From positions 1-64,000 of the forward strand of contig JAKYXN010000022.1 in the NCBI GenBank assembly GCA_022538095.1: DNA of 64,000 bases, given 5' to 3'. Shown in pieces: positions 33,516-41,235 of the stretch. This DNA comes from Puniceicoccaceae bacterium K14. GTDB lineage: Bacteria; Verrucomicrobiota; Verrucomicrobiia; Opitutales; Opitutaceae. Below the pieces are notes generated by a model. It ran no database searches. It saw only the letters and a program-made list of their open reading frames with translations, and was not told where the DNA came from. Both the position numbers and the translations under genes were made by a program. Position 1 is the stretch's first letter. Each line of letters begins with the position of its first letter.

Positions 33516-34853
33516 TCAAAGCCGATGATCCAATACAATTTTAGTGAGCCATTCGTGTTTGGCTTCTAAGAGGTGTCCACGTCCGTATTTTGGCCCAGCC
33601 TTCTTGTGCCCCATAAGCTCGTCAATAACCTCCTCAGGAGCTTGAGAATCCCTTAAGCGGTCTTTGAATGAGTGTCGCAGGCTATACAGTGTATGCTTTG
33701 AGGTGGGCTTCAGTTCGTTTTCTCTCAGGTATTTGTTAATTGTTGCTGATGCACTGTCGGGATTTTTCTGATATCGAAGAATTCCTGTCGTTGAGATTTT
33801 ACGAGCGGCTAAGAGCGATATGCCAACTAAAGGAATTTGCCGTTCGGATGTTTTAGTTTTTAGCGAACGGATATCATTCTTTCTTATCCAAATATACGGT
33901 ACGTCCCGATCTAAGAAGAAATCATCTGGGGAGAGTCCAATGATTTCGGATTCGCGGGCTCCGGTTTCAATCATCATGTAGACAAGCATTCTTGCATCTT
34001 CGTTGAGCCCTTCGAAAGATTTTCCGTTCAGTAAGGTGTTTTGGATGAATGAGGTTTCGAATGGAGGTCGACTTTCTACATCTTCGGCCAATCTAGTTTC
34101 AGCGAAGAGAAGTTTAAAGTTTGTATCGATCTCGCAATGGCGACCGACGGTGATTAGCATGTCTTTGACATTGCCTATTTGTTTATTGGCTGTGTTTCCG
34201 GTTATTTCCGATTTTGCGACTCTCTCCATTAGCCAAGTGCGAAATTCGAGAACGTGCGACCGATCAATTTCGCCGAGGTCAAGGTTTCCAACTACATTGA
34301 CGAAGGCCTTAATGGCGGCGACTCGCGGCTCTTTGTATTTCCTTTTTTGATTATCCGAACGACCAACGAGGCGATCTGCACAAAGAGGCCAGAATCTTTC
34401 AGGGCACTCGTTTATTGTCAGGTTGGCGGCTCTGACTGTGCCTAGGAGGCCTTTGCTTTTGATTTTTGGATTGTCGGTGATCGCTTCGATGCGTGATAGT
34501 ACTTCTTCGAGTGGGCTGGTTAAAACTTCGCTGAAATCCTTGTAGGCGAAGCCATGGGCTTTCGCCATTGAGCGAGCTTCTGAGAATTTTTGAAAATCGC
34601 TATCTGGTTGTCCCGATTTTATTAGGTCTCGCCAGTATTTCTCAATGAAGTCGTCGTAGATATTCGCTAGCTTGGCAGCTTCTTTTTCGTCTTTCGTTTT
34701 TAAGGTTATGCGGACGTGCGTTCTCTTATCATAGGCAGAAAGGTGTTTCGGAACTCGTCGCGTGTAGTGATACCATTCCCCTCTTTGGATGTAATTTTTT
34801 GCCACGACTGTACTCCATTTTGTATCTCGAGGTGTATGACAAAATTGTATCAC
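33516..34853 (-). CDS. Second tyrosine integrase (nested module)
   Basis: 445 residues; the true start may be the GTG at codon 17, since YIQRGEWYHYTRRVPKHLSA is the expected N-terminus of integrases with a DUF6538-type arm domain. Active-site positions: Arg in ETGARESEIIG, Arg in LYSLRHSFKDRLRD and the probable Tyr in KKAGPKYGRGH. The usual His of HxxR is Tyr here, as is common in this subgroup. It differs clearly from the tRNA-linked int at 17014, so this part of the island may be a separately acquired element. Confidence 0.88.
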   Translation of the reverse strand: MIQFCHTPRDTKWSTVVAKNYIQRGEWYHYTRRVPKHLSAYDKRTHVRITLKTKDEKEAAKLANIYDDFIEKYWRDLIKSGQPDSDFQKFSEARSMAKAHGFAYKDFSEVLTSPLEEVLSRIEAITDNPKIKSKGLLGTVRAANLTINECPERFWPLCADRLVGRSDNQKRKYKEPRVAAIKAFVNVVGNLDLGEIDRSHVLEFRTWLMERVAKSEITGNTANKQIGNVKDMLITVGRHCEIDTNFKLLFAETRLAEDVESRPPFETSFIQNTLLNGKSFEGLNEDARMLVYMMIETGARESEIIGLSPDDFFLDRDVPYIWIRKNDIRSLKTKTSERQIPLVGISLLAARKISTTGILRYQKNPDSASATINKYLRENELKPTSKHTLYSLRHSFKDRLRDSQAPEEVIDELMGHKKAGPKYGRGHLLEAKHEWLTKIVLDHRL

Positions 34854-35071
34854 TTAGATTGCCATTAGGTCAATGGGGGGTCGTAAAGTGTAGTTGAATC
34901 AATCGGTTGGCGGATATTTTGCTTTGAATAATGGGGTGAAAATGGTGCGGGTGGGGTGCGTCGGACTCGATTTTCTTTTCCTGTAACTTATTGAAAATAC
35001 TTATATTTTAATTTTTTAGGTTTTTGAAAATTCGAAAATGTATCACGTTTTGTATGCTGATTAGAGTCTCG

Positions 35072-35317
35072 TTAAAAGTTCTGCTCACAAATTTTTATAG
35101 CACGTTTTAAGGCTTCTTTTTCCTCGATTTGATTTTCGAGTTCTTGTTCCAGTCTTTGGAAGAGAGGAAGTAACTTCTCTTCTCCGTTTGCGATCAAATT
35201 GGCTATGATTAAAATAGCATTTCTAATTCGTTTTATAGTGTTGGTTTGATGCTTGCTTGAGTATCCAAGAGCCAAGGAAGGGTGAGGCAAAATTGGTGTT
35301 TCGTGTTCTGTCTTCAT
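35072..35317 (-). CDS. Small helical protein
   Basis: 81 residues from the ATG at 35315-35317. The frame extends upstream, but the terminator hairpin at 35357-35389 lies inside that extension, so the downstream start is preferred. RNAILIIANLIANGEEKLLP and LFQRLEQELENQIEEKEALK show an amphipathic, coiled-coil-like protein. Not recognised. It is the last gene of the module before the second integrase. Confidence 0.5.
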   Translation of the reverse strand: MKTEHETPILPHPSLALGYSSKHQTNTIKRIRNAILIIANLIANGEEKLLPLFQRLEQELENQIEEKEALKRAIKICEQNF

Positions 35318-35356
35318 ATCGGTTGAAAATCCAATTGCGTTATTGTGGACAAAAAA

Positions 35357-35389
35357 GAAAGGCCATTCCATTTTGTGGAATGGCCTTTC
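35357..35389 (-). terminator. Strong terminator after the DUF3768 gene
   Basis: A perfect 14-bp stem, GAAAGGCCATTCCA (35357-35370) and TGGAATGGCCTTTC (35376-35389), with a T run on the minus strand (A at 35351-35356). It closes the module transcribed from 37043 down to 35409. Confidence 0.92.
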
Positions 35390-35408
35390 AGTAGAGTATC
35401 TGAATTGA

Positions 35409-35747
35409 TCAATACTCATGCGAAAGCATGACGGTCATGACGCGAGTGGTCTGCTTTGTGTCGGAAGGGTCTTCGCTGCCGGCTGACATATCTTTGTTGT
35501 AGTAGTCGATTTTGAAGTAGGCCTTCTCGTCTCCGATCGGGAGCGATGCGAAGTCGTGTTCGCCGTACGGGTCGTTTTCCACTGTGAATGTATCGAATGT
35601 TCGGATTCTTGAGAATAAATCTATTTGCTTTTCAATAGGTAAAGCTTGGATGCTCGGAGTCATATAGACTCGGCCTCCGGCTCCAGTTCTTCGAAAAATA
35701 TCGTTAAGGTTTCTGATTTTTTGCGTTTTTTCATTTTTGGGGGGCAT
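35409..35747 (-). CDS. DUF3768 family protein
   Basis: 112 residues. RNLNDIFRRTGAGGRVYMTP followed by FDTFTVENDPYGEHDFASL and AYFKIDYYNKDMSAGSEDP and TTRVMTVMLSHEY is the DUF3768 pattern: RRTxxGGRV, NDPYGEHDFG, KIDYYD, TRVLTIMLA. Members are carried mainly on plasmids and integrative elements of proteobacteria; function unknown. Its presence suggests a plasmid origin for this module. Confidence 0.85.
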   Translation of the reverse strand: MPPKNEKTQKIRNLNDIFRRTGAGGRVYMTPSIQALPIEKQIDLFSRIRTFDTFTVENDPYGEHDFASLPIGDEKAYFKIDYYNKDMSAGSEDPSDTKQTTRVMTVMLSHEY

Positions 35748-35833
35748 TCATGTATCCTTGATGTTCTCTGGTTGAGGGGAGGTGACGCCGCTTGAAGCTA
35801 CGGCAAGCGGCGTCGTTTGGGGGTAGTGACAAT

Positions 35834-36106
35834 TTATCCTTCGTGGGAAAGGTTGGTCGTCGTCTCCTTCTTCAATTCCCTGTAATGGTTGATCTTCATA
35901 TAAGCTCTTCTCGCCAGCTCCGAAAGTGGGAGCAGGTCATGGCGGCTGAATAAGTGACCGTCGGCAGGTTTTCCATTTTTCGTGTAAGTCTTTGCGAAAG
36001 TAGCAGAGAGGTAGGTGCCGTTTTCGCCTTCGTTTTCAAATACACTAATTTTGAGGGCACCATCTCTCAATGAAATGACCGGATGTGTTGAGCTGATTTG
36101 CTTCAT
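35834..36106 (-). CDS. Conserved plasmid/ICE protein of unknown function
   Basis: 90 residues from the ATG at 36104-36106. VISLRDGALKISVFENEGEN, GTYLSATFAKTYTKNGKPAD and FSRHDLLPLSELARRAYMKI follow the pattern of a small protein common on proteobacterial plasmids (irDGalkvaiwkNegekG.f.sv...r.Y.d..G.w.dt..fs.dDLLplaeLa..Ay). It is thought of as a single-domain beta protein with an Arg/Asp-rich end. Function unknown. Confidence 0.75.
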   Translation of the reverse strand: MKQISSTHPVISLRDGALKISVFENEGENGTYLSATFAKTYTKNGKPADGHLFSRHDLLPLSELARRAYMKINHYRELKKETTTNLSHEG

Positions 36107-36192
36107 GCATTTTCCTTTTCTGTTTGAGTTGGGCTTCCAGATATAAGTTTGGTAGCCTAGTTCTAAGATAGCCGATTTTTGAGGAAAGTGTT

Positions 36193-36636
36193 TCACCGTA
36201 CATGTTTCGTCGGCGGTGAAACGCGTTTCAAATTCACCATGGCTTTCGCCGTAAGCAAATGGCTAATACGACTTAGGCCTCTTTGAGTATCTCGCCAAAG
36301 CGTAGACTTGCTTTTGTCGAACTCGACCATGAGAACTTTCCAAGGAATGCAATTTGCACGCATCCAAACTAATTGTTGCTCGTATCTGTCCAGCCATTTG
36401 AGCCATTCCATGACTTCTTCTTGAAAAGATACCTCCGGCGGCATTGGATAGCCCAATCTCGGCTTGCCGTTTACGGCGTCATAGAGCCTCGTCCAGTCGT
36501 CTCCGATAGTCTCAGGCCAAAGATTGAAATATCCAGCAACCTTGACCTCAGGAAGCCTCCTATGGATTGCTGCGGCATCTTCTAAGTAGATCAACACAAG
36601 TTTCTCATTCCAATGGGTGTTTCTGATCTTATTCAT
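36193..36636 (-). CDS. DUF6362-like protein
   Basis: 147 residues from the ATG at 36634-36636. It begins with WNEKLVLIYLEDAAAIHRRL, then KVAGYFNLWPETIGDDWTRL, MPPEVSFQEEVMEWLKWLDR and QQLVWMRANCIPWKVLMVEF. The order LEeAA.trRRLP, GYf..WP, eevmeWL.WL and vWmRA....WK matches DUF6362, seen on phages and plasmids. The last part (SKSTLWRDTQRGLSRISHLL) resembles a helix-turn-helix. Its start overlaps the end of the upstream gene by 8 bases. Confidence 0.75.
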   Translation of the reverse strand: MNKIRNTHWNEKLVLIYLEDAAAIHRRLPEVKVAGYFNLWPETIGDDWTRLYDAVNGKPRLGYPMPPEVSFQEEVMEWLKWLDRYEQQLVWMRANCIPWKVLMVEFDKSKSTLWRDTQRGLSRISHLLTAKAMVNLKRVSPPTKHVR

Positions 36637-36847
36637 TGTCTCCCTCCTGTCCGTAGAGTCGGGAGGCGAGGCTATAGAGGTGGCGTCGCTCGTCCTCACA
36701 AATTCGAGGGTCTAGAAGGTGGATAATGAATACGCGATGGGACTTCCACGCCGCTATTCTTAGCTCGGCAAGCTCTTCGTCATTGTAAGGCGTTTCGCCC
36801 TGCAAATCGGCAGGCGAATAGTTTAGAAGGTATTCGAATTCAGTCAT
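36629..36847 (-). CDS. Small acidic protein of the plasmid-type module
   Basis: 72 residues from the ATG at 36845-36847. FEYLLNYSPADLQGETPYND and ELAELRIAAWKSHRVFIIHL are helical. It overlaps both neighbours by 8 bases, a sign of tight translational coupling. Not recognised. Confidence 0.55.
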   Translation of the reverse strand: MTEFEYLLNYSPADLQGETPYNDEELAELRIAAWKSHRVFIIHLLDPRICEDERRHLYSLASRLYGQEGDNE

Positions 36848-37043
36848 CGCTGCCTCCTTTACGCTCTTTGATCGTTTTTTTGGTTTTAATCGCGACAAGC
36901 CAGTTGAGGACGATGGCAGCATCAACGCTATCTCGTTCAGCCGCTCGTATATAGCGATCTAACTGTTCGTGCGGTAGTTTTGTTAGCGTTTGGACTGACG
37001 TTCTTCTGACCACTTCCAAATTGATCTTGGGTTCATTGGGCAT
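36840..37043 (-). CDS. Small protein, first gene of the plasmid-type operon
   Basis: 67 residues from the ATG at 37041-37043 (GGAGAAA upstream). PNEPKINLEVVRRTSVQTLT and HEQLDRYIRAAERDSVDAAI are followed by a Lys-rich end. It leads the operon 37043-35409. Not recognised; possibly a DNA-binding or regulatory peptide. Confidence 0.5.
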   Translation of the reverse strand: MPNEPKINLEVVRRTSVQTLTKLPHEQLDRYIRAAERDSVDAAIVLNWLVAIKTKKTIKERKGGSDD

Positions 37044-37105
37044 TTTGTTTCTCCTTTTTCGTTTTCGAGGAGGCAACTATGAAGGGCTTTGATGACCTCT
37101 CGCTT

Positions 37106-37206
37106 GGTGCTTGGTGGGTGCTAGCCTTATCCTCAATCAGTATCGAAAATTAAGATTCAAGGTGCTTAGCGGGTGATGAGAAGTGTCTACTCCATACTAA
37201 AGTATG
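37106..37206. promoter_or_regulatory. Repeated motif and dyad in a divergent promoter region
   Basis: GGTGCTTGGTGGGTG (37106-37120) and GGTGCTTAGCGGGTG (37161-37175) match at 13 of 15 bases and lie 55 bases apart. A dyad CATACT (37193-37198) with AGTATG (37201-37206) follows. The block lies between the divergent operons starting at 37043 and 37312 and probably holds regulator sites. Confidence 0.4.
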
Positions 37207-37311
37207 TGTTTATTCGAATTCGTTGACTCCTACTTGCATTTTATGGAAAGACATTTCGCGGAAATATTGAATACCAAGAGTGTGGGGGAGCGTTGATGAA
37301 AGGAGAACGCG

Positions 37312-38043
37312 ATGGAACTCTATCCGGCAGGGAGTGAGGTTTTTGTATTGGAAGACTTAAGGCAGTGTTGGGAAGTAAGTGTCGGCGAACTCCGGCAATG
37401 GCTAACGGAGGGTAAGCTCGTATCGAACATCTGGCTTCCTGTCATGAGCGTTTATAAGGCTCGAGAGGTCGTAGATAATTCCGAGACTAAGATTGTTCGC
37501 GAATTATGCCATTGGGAGGGTTATATCCCATTGTCACGGCATTTTTGCTATGGCCTATTTAAGAGGGGAAAGGCGTATTTGCGCGAATTCGCCTGCGGGC
37601 AGTCGAAGCAGCGTTTCTCTTTGCCTGATTCGGCAGAGAGTATAGACGTTGAGCTGCTAGACCTTATGGTGTTCAAGGAAGAACGGTTACGCTTTGAACG
37701 AGAGCATCAAGCTCGGTTACGAATTTGTTCGCTGTTGGATGTGGCAAATGAAAGTGAAGTCCGATTTTTTGCTAAGGACTCGTTTTTCAAGACAGTGCAT
37801 TGGAATGGAGAAGATTATTACTTTGGAAATATGCAATCGAACATCCTATGCTTGCTCCGCGATGCGGCTAATCGCGGGGAGCCGTGGCAAAGCGGCAAGA
37901 GATTGCTTCATGAGGTCGGTTCGCAGAGTTTTAGTTTGTCGAATGTCTTCAAGCATAATCCGATCTGGAGGGAGTTGATTATTTCCGACCGTCGCGGACT
38001 ATACAGGCTTGACCGGAAATGGCTATCTCTTCGTTACGATTGA
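37312..38043 (+). CDS. Unknown protein with possible N-terminal DNA-binding segment
   Basis: 243 residues. The start SEVFVLEDLRQCWEVSVGEL followed by RQWLTEGKLV resembles the first helices of a MerR/excisionase-type winged helix. The middle is unrecognised. The end (NILCLLRDAANRGEPWQSGK, then FSLSNVFKHNPIWRELI) resembles a small winged domain seen in proteins with similar N-termini on Gammaproteobacterial elements. It is divergent from the plasmid-type operon, with repeated motifs between them, so it may be its regulator. Confidence 0.6.
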   Translation: MELYPAGSEVFVLEDLRQCWEVSVGELRQWLTEGKLVSNIWLPVMSVYKAREVVDNSETKIVRELCHWEGYIPLSRHFCYGLFKRGKAYLREFACGQSKQRFSLPDSAESIDVELLDLMVFKEERLRFEREHQARLRICSLLDVANESEVRFFAKDSFFKTVHWNGEDYYFGNMQSNILCLLRDAANRGEPWQSGKRLLHEVGSQSFSLSNVFKHNPIWRELIISDRRGLYRLDRKWLSLRYD

Positions 38044-38080
38044 TGGAAGGTGGGCATGTCAGTGCTCCGTTCTTACAGTG

Positions 38081-38389
38081 CTAAAACAAGCTCAATTGAT
38101 TGCTCTCGATTTCGTGTTTTTTCCAAATTTCGTTTTGAGCTTCTTTATCGAGCCAGTCCTTAGTCGCTTTGAGGATGGTTTCGCGAGTGTCGCCTTTTGT
38201 GTAGTGAAAGAAGTGGGAAAGATATCCCGTCTCGGTAATAGGTAATGGAGCTCTTGGCGGGTCGATTGACTTTATATCCAGATGAGACATTACTCCGTCT
38301 GGTATAACTCCCCAGCACGGATGATATGTTAGTTCAATTTCGATGTGCTTCCATCTAAACGTGATTAATTCATATGGGTGGTGGCTCAT
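38081..38389 (-). CDS. Conserved small plasmid-type protein
   Basis: 102 residues. FRWKHIEIELTYHPCWGVIP, SHLDIKSIDPPRAPLPITET and GYLSHFFHYTKGDTRE follow a pattern I know from plasmid-borne small proteins (iev.y.p.wf....HleI.s..P.raPlPiTeTGYrSHF). Function unknown. It lies just downstream of ardA on the same strand, as in many plasmids. Confidence 0.7.
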   Translation of the reverse strand: MSHHPYELITFRWKHIEIELTYHPCWGVIPDGVMSHLDIKSIDPPRAPLPITETGYLSHFFHYTKGDTRETILKATKDWLDKEAQNEIWKKHEIESNQLSLF

Positions 38390-38433
38390 TTTGGGTCCTT
38401 TTTTGATCTTCCGCTGTTAAGGGGGACAATTTG

Positions 38434-38955
38434 TTAGCAATTGATGAATACGTGTATTTCGTTGTAGCTTTTCTCTATCGTGAAAACATCGCCGTTTAGT
38501 TCGATATCTCGTCCCATCTCTTCGTAATCTATGTAGAATTCGAGATGTTGCGGGATTTCGGTCGTTTCTTCGGTGAGCTCTCTTGCGTAGTCTGCAAGGC
38601 TTTCGAAGCATCCTAGGTAATTATCCAATGCTTGTTTTGCCTGTTCGATATCGCCGCAAAAATGAGAGAGTAAATCGGTTCCTAGTTCGTCATGCTCTTC
38701 TATGAAGCTTGTCAGCTCTGTGACGCGTTCAATCCCTTCGTATTCGCTTAAGGAGAGTGAGCCAAACCCCTCATATCCATGGATAGCCCATTCTTCTGCA
38801 TTTTCTTCGGGGGAGGCTGCAAGCATCGCTTTAAGCTCCTCCCAAATGCCGTCTATTCCTTGCGTCGTATCGATCCACTTTCCATGTAGAATGCCGCTGT
38901 TATAAGCTGCCAAGCAGGCTACATATATCCTCGGTGTATCCGTTTCTCTAAACAT
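38434..38955 (-). CDS. ardA: Antirestriction protein ArdA
   Basis: 173 residues from the ATG at 38953-38955, the normal ArdA length. PRIYVACLAAYNSGILHGKW is the family start, followed by EEWAIHGYEGFGSLSLSEYE and a strongly acidic body that mimics B-form DNA. The C-terminus reads EFYIDYEEMGRDIELNGDVF. ArdA occupies the DNA-binding groove of type I restriction enzymes and protects incoming element DNA. This supports horizontal mobility of the module. Confidence 0.95.
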   Translation of the reverse strand: MFRETDTPRIYVACLAAYNSGILHGKWIDTTQGIDGIWEELKAMLAASPEENAEEWAIHGYEGFGSLSLSEYEGIERVTELTSFIEEHDELGTDLLSHFCGDIEQAKQALDNYLGCFESLADYARELTEETTEIPQHLEFYIDYEEMGRDIELNGDVFTIEKSYNEIHVFINC

Positions 38956-39314
38956 TTTGATTTCCTCTTCTTTGTTGGGCTTGGGCTTCATGCCTCTCGC
39001 ATGAAACCTTGCCCTTCGGCGAGAACGGGGTAGCAAGGTGCAAGGGAGGGGGATCACCCGGCCTGCACAAACGGAGCGAAGCGGAGTGCGGAAGGTTGGG
39101 GAGACCCTTGCACCGCGTGAGGGCAGCGCCCTTAGAAAAAAAGAAGAGGTCTTGTGAAGCGAACGCTTCGCAAGTCGTCCGTTCTTATCGGCGGTTTAGT
39201 TCGAATGTCCGAAGCATTTCAGTCGTTCGAAGGATATTGGTTAAAAACTCTCGGATTTATTCAGCTTCATTCGCGTATATATAAATACGCAACGAAGCGT
39301 AGGAGAATAAATAT
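38956..39314. other. Intergenic region with inverted repeat
   Basis: Upstream of ardA. The inverted repeat CTTGTGAAGCG/CGCTTCGCAAG lies around 39151-39175 and its centre is AA. GC-rich sequence at 39040-39130 contrasts with the AT-rich surroundings. No gene is supported. It could contain the ardA promoter (single-strand promoters of ard genes are known hairpins) or a replication-type signal. Confidence 0.45.
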
Positions 39315-39638
39315 ATGAATACAAATACTACAGAACCAGTAAAAACGAACGGAGCCGCAGCTCCCTCAGCTCAGGTCGAAACTGAAGCCAGTAAAATTCA
39401 GAGCGGATCTGCAGAGCAAGAAATGTTGTTTAGCCTAAAGGCGAACATCGATAAATATGGACGGTATAGCAACAAGCTAACCGATATGGCTCAAGGCTAT
39501 GCCGCTGGTCGTGGCGTTCCTTCGACCTCCGCTAGAATGGCGATAGAAGATAAGTTCGCAAATCAATTCGGAAGAACACCGAAGCAGTATCTCGAACAAC
39601 AGTTCGAACAACGAAAACAACATAGTAGAGGAAGATGA
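39315..39638 (+). CDS. Small protein ending in Arg-Gly-Arg
   Basis: 107 residues. A Thr/Ala/Glu-rich disordered start (TEPVKTNGAAAPSAQVETEA) leads to a helical domain: MLFSLKANIDKYGRYSNKLT, then YAAGRGVPSTSARMAIEDKF and FGRTPKQYLEQQFEQRKQHS, ending RGR. The end recalls other island proteins tailed GRGRGR or NRGR. Followed by its own terminator. No family recognised. Confidence 0.6.
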   Translation: MNTNTTEPVKTNGAAAPSAQVETEASKIQSGSAEQEMLFSLKANIDKYGRYSNKLTDMAQGYAAGRGVPSTSARMAIEDKFANQFGRTPKQYLEQQFEQRKQHSRGR

Positions 39639-39648
39639 ATACAAAGGA

Positions 39649-39675
39649 GCCGCAATCAGAAGTGTTGCGGCTCTT
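39649..39675 (+). terminator. Terminator after the 39315 gene
   Basis: GAGCCGCAA (about 39647-39655) pairs with TTGCGGCTC (about 39664-39672), followed by TTTC. It is convergent with the PEP-CTERM gene. Confidence 0.75.
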
Positions 39676-39709
39676 TCTGTTATTGAGTTAGCTAAAATCT
39701 ATCAAAGGT

Positions 39710-40429
39710 TCAATTTCTTGATCTTCTTTGACGACGGCGATATCCTATGATAACAAGCCCAATGCCGAAGACTGAAACCATTGCAATTGTGGATGGCTCG
39801 GGAACGGCCGTCACTCCTGATATTTGAGGTAAGCTGTCGTGATCATATGATAGAAAAGAGATCTCGCTTCGTTTGTTTGTTGTTTCATTATTTCCTTCCA
39901 AAGCCAAACCTGGAATTCCTCCAGTCTGACCATTTGTGAGTATGTTTAACGCACTCAACAGACTGTCATCTTCAGAAGATCCAAGGAACGTAATATTCAA
40001 ATCTACACCATCAAATGGAAGGTTATCGGCTCCATCCATGGAAAACCTGCTATCTCCCGACCAAAAATAGACACTGCCACTCTGAAATAGGATATCGATA
40101 TCTTCTGCGAAAAATTTTACGCCAAAATCGGTTTCAACAGAAAAATCGATCGCTCCGGGATAGTACCCTCTCCATTCTCTTGTATCTGTGTCATTAACCT
40201 GAAGATCTAGTGTTGCATTGAAGTTTGCATAAGAGGGGTAGCTCTGTATGGAACTTCTGAATTCATCTTCATACTCACCTGAGAGATCCCGTAATTTGAG
40301 ATCCCAAGTTAGATCAACAGATTGCCACTGGTTTTGATCTGCTATTTGAGCATGTGTTTTGCTCTCGTTAGCAAGCCAAAGACCGCTCAGTATAATTGCT
40401 AATGTCAGGTATGATGATTTAGCTTTCAT
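39710..40429 (-). CDS. PEP-CTERM anchored exported protein
   Basis: 239 residues with a signal peptide (about 1-27). The body is beta-rich and unrecognised. The C-terminus is the sorting signal: VPEPSTIAMVSVFGIGLVII, then GYRRRQRRSRN. Such tails are cut by an exosortase (not in this window). The tail is nearly identical to the next gene's up to VPEPSTIAMVSVFG at DNA level too, so one gene's end was copied from the other. It overlaps the upstream gene by 11 bases. Confidence 0.85.
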   Translation of the reverse strand: MKAKSSYLTLAIILSGLWLANESKTHAQIADQNQWQSVDLTWDLKLRDLSGEYEDEFRSSIQSYPSYANFNATLDLQVNDTDTREWRGYYPGAIDFSVETDFGVKFFAEDIDILFQSGSVYFWSGDSRFSMDGADNLPFDGVDLNITFLGSSEDDSLLSALNILTNGQTGGIPGLALEGNNETTNKRSEISFLSYDHDSLPQISGVTAVPEPSTIAMVSVFGIGLVIIGYRRRQRRSRN

Positions 40430-41147
40430 TTGTGACAGAGAGATTGAGCTTTTTACGCTTTCTGTTTCCGATGAATAGTAGGACTAAACCAAATACAGAA
40501 ACCATTGCAATTGTGGATGGCTCAGGCACAGCGGTTAAGGTGAAGTTGTCAATACTTCCAGCCGCAAAACCTTCAAAGTCTACGAAAGAACCATTGTCGA
40601 AGAATTCTAAAACAAAAGACTGTGCTGTGAACTGGTCTAGATTAAACAATCCATCGTTTAGAGAATCATTGCTTAAAATTGAAGAAAAAGGAGTTTCTCT
40701 ATCCCAGAAAAAAGCTCCACCAAAAGGCGATATTGTATCCCTGTTTGCACCATTTCCACTGTCGCCGACAACGCCGCTTTGAACGGTGAAACTTGTGTCA
40801 GTAGAGAAGTGCACTTGGTCTAAATCCGGGCTAGGGTCGCCATTTTCCACAAAGATAAGACCAGATTGTGCCGAAACCTCGAAAGCCTCTGTGGCTATAG
40901 AGATGTCTGTTATATTAAAATATGCCCCAAAATTTGGAAGAGAATCAGCTAGATCAGGTGCGGAAGCATCGAATGTATAGCTAAATGAAAAACTGCTATC
41001 TTCGCTTATGCCGTAGCCTGCGGGCGTTGTTACCGTGTCAAAAGTTCCGTTGCCTTCAAGGGTGTATATCACTTGTCCAAAAGCGGCCTGAGAGAAAAAG
41101 GCTGCTTGTGCAATAATTAGGGCGAATAGAGTTAGTTTCGTTTTCAT
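40419..41147 (-). CDS. PEP-CTERM anchored exported protein
   Basis: 242 residues from the ATG at 41145-41147 (MKTKLTLFALIIAQAAFFSQ), with signal cleavage near AFG. The body fits a generic beta-sandwich exported protein (FDASAPDLADSLPNFGAYF, SFVLEFFDNGSFVDFEGFA). The tail is VPEPSTIAMVSVFGLVLLFI followed by GNRKRKKLN. It sits between the plasmid-type module and the small recombinase. PEP-CTERM genes are normally chromosomal in this phylum, so here they look like island cargo. Confidence 0.85.
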   Translation of the reverse strand: MKTKLTLFALIIAQAAFFSQAAFGQVIYTLEGNGTFDTVTTPAGYGISEDSSFSFSYTFDASAPDLADSLPNFGAYFNITDISIATEAFEVSAQSGLIFVENGDPSPDLDQVHFSTDTSFTVQSGVVGDSGNGANRDTISPFGGAFFWDRETPFSSILSNDSLNDGLFNLDQFTAQSFVLEFFDNGSFVDFEGFAAGSIDNFTLTAVPEPSTIAMVSVFGLVLLFIGNRKRKKLNLSVTNES

Positions 41148-41194
41148 CTTATTGAATATTAGTATGTTGTGGCACTGTCTGATGAATGTTAAAA

Positions 41195-41221
41195 TGAGAC
41201 AGAATCCGTACAAGTGTCTCA
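41195..41221. repeat. 27-bp core-type recombination site 1 (inverted)
   Basis: TGAGACA-N13-TGTCTCA. Read on the minus strand its centre is GTACGGA, identical to site 3 (41845-41871). It is followed on the plus strand by CGGGTA and then the recombinase start at 41236. The architecture (7+3+7+3+7) is shared with sites 2 and 3. Confidence 0.6.
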
Positions 41222-41235
41222 CGGGTAGAAATTAT

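Noticed and set aside
33328-33519. 63-codon open frame, minus strand
   Set aside because: Touches the integrase stop and has no domain pattern.
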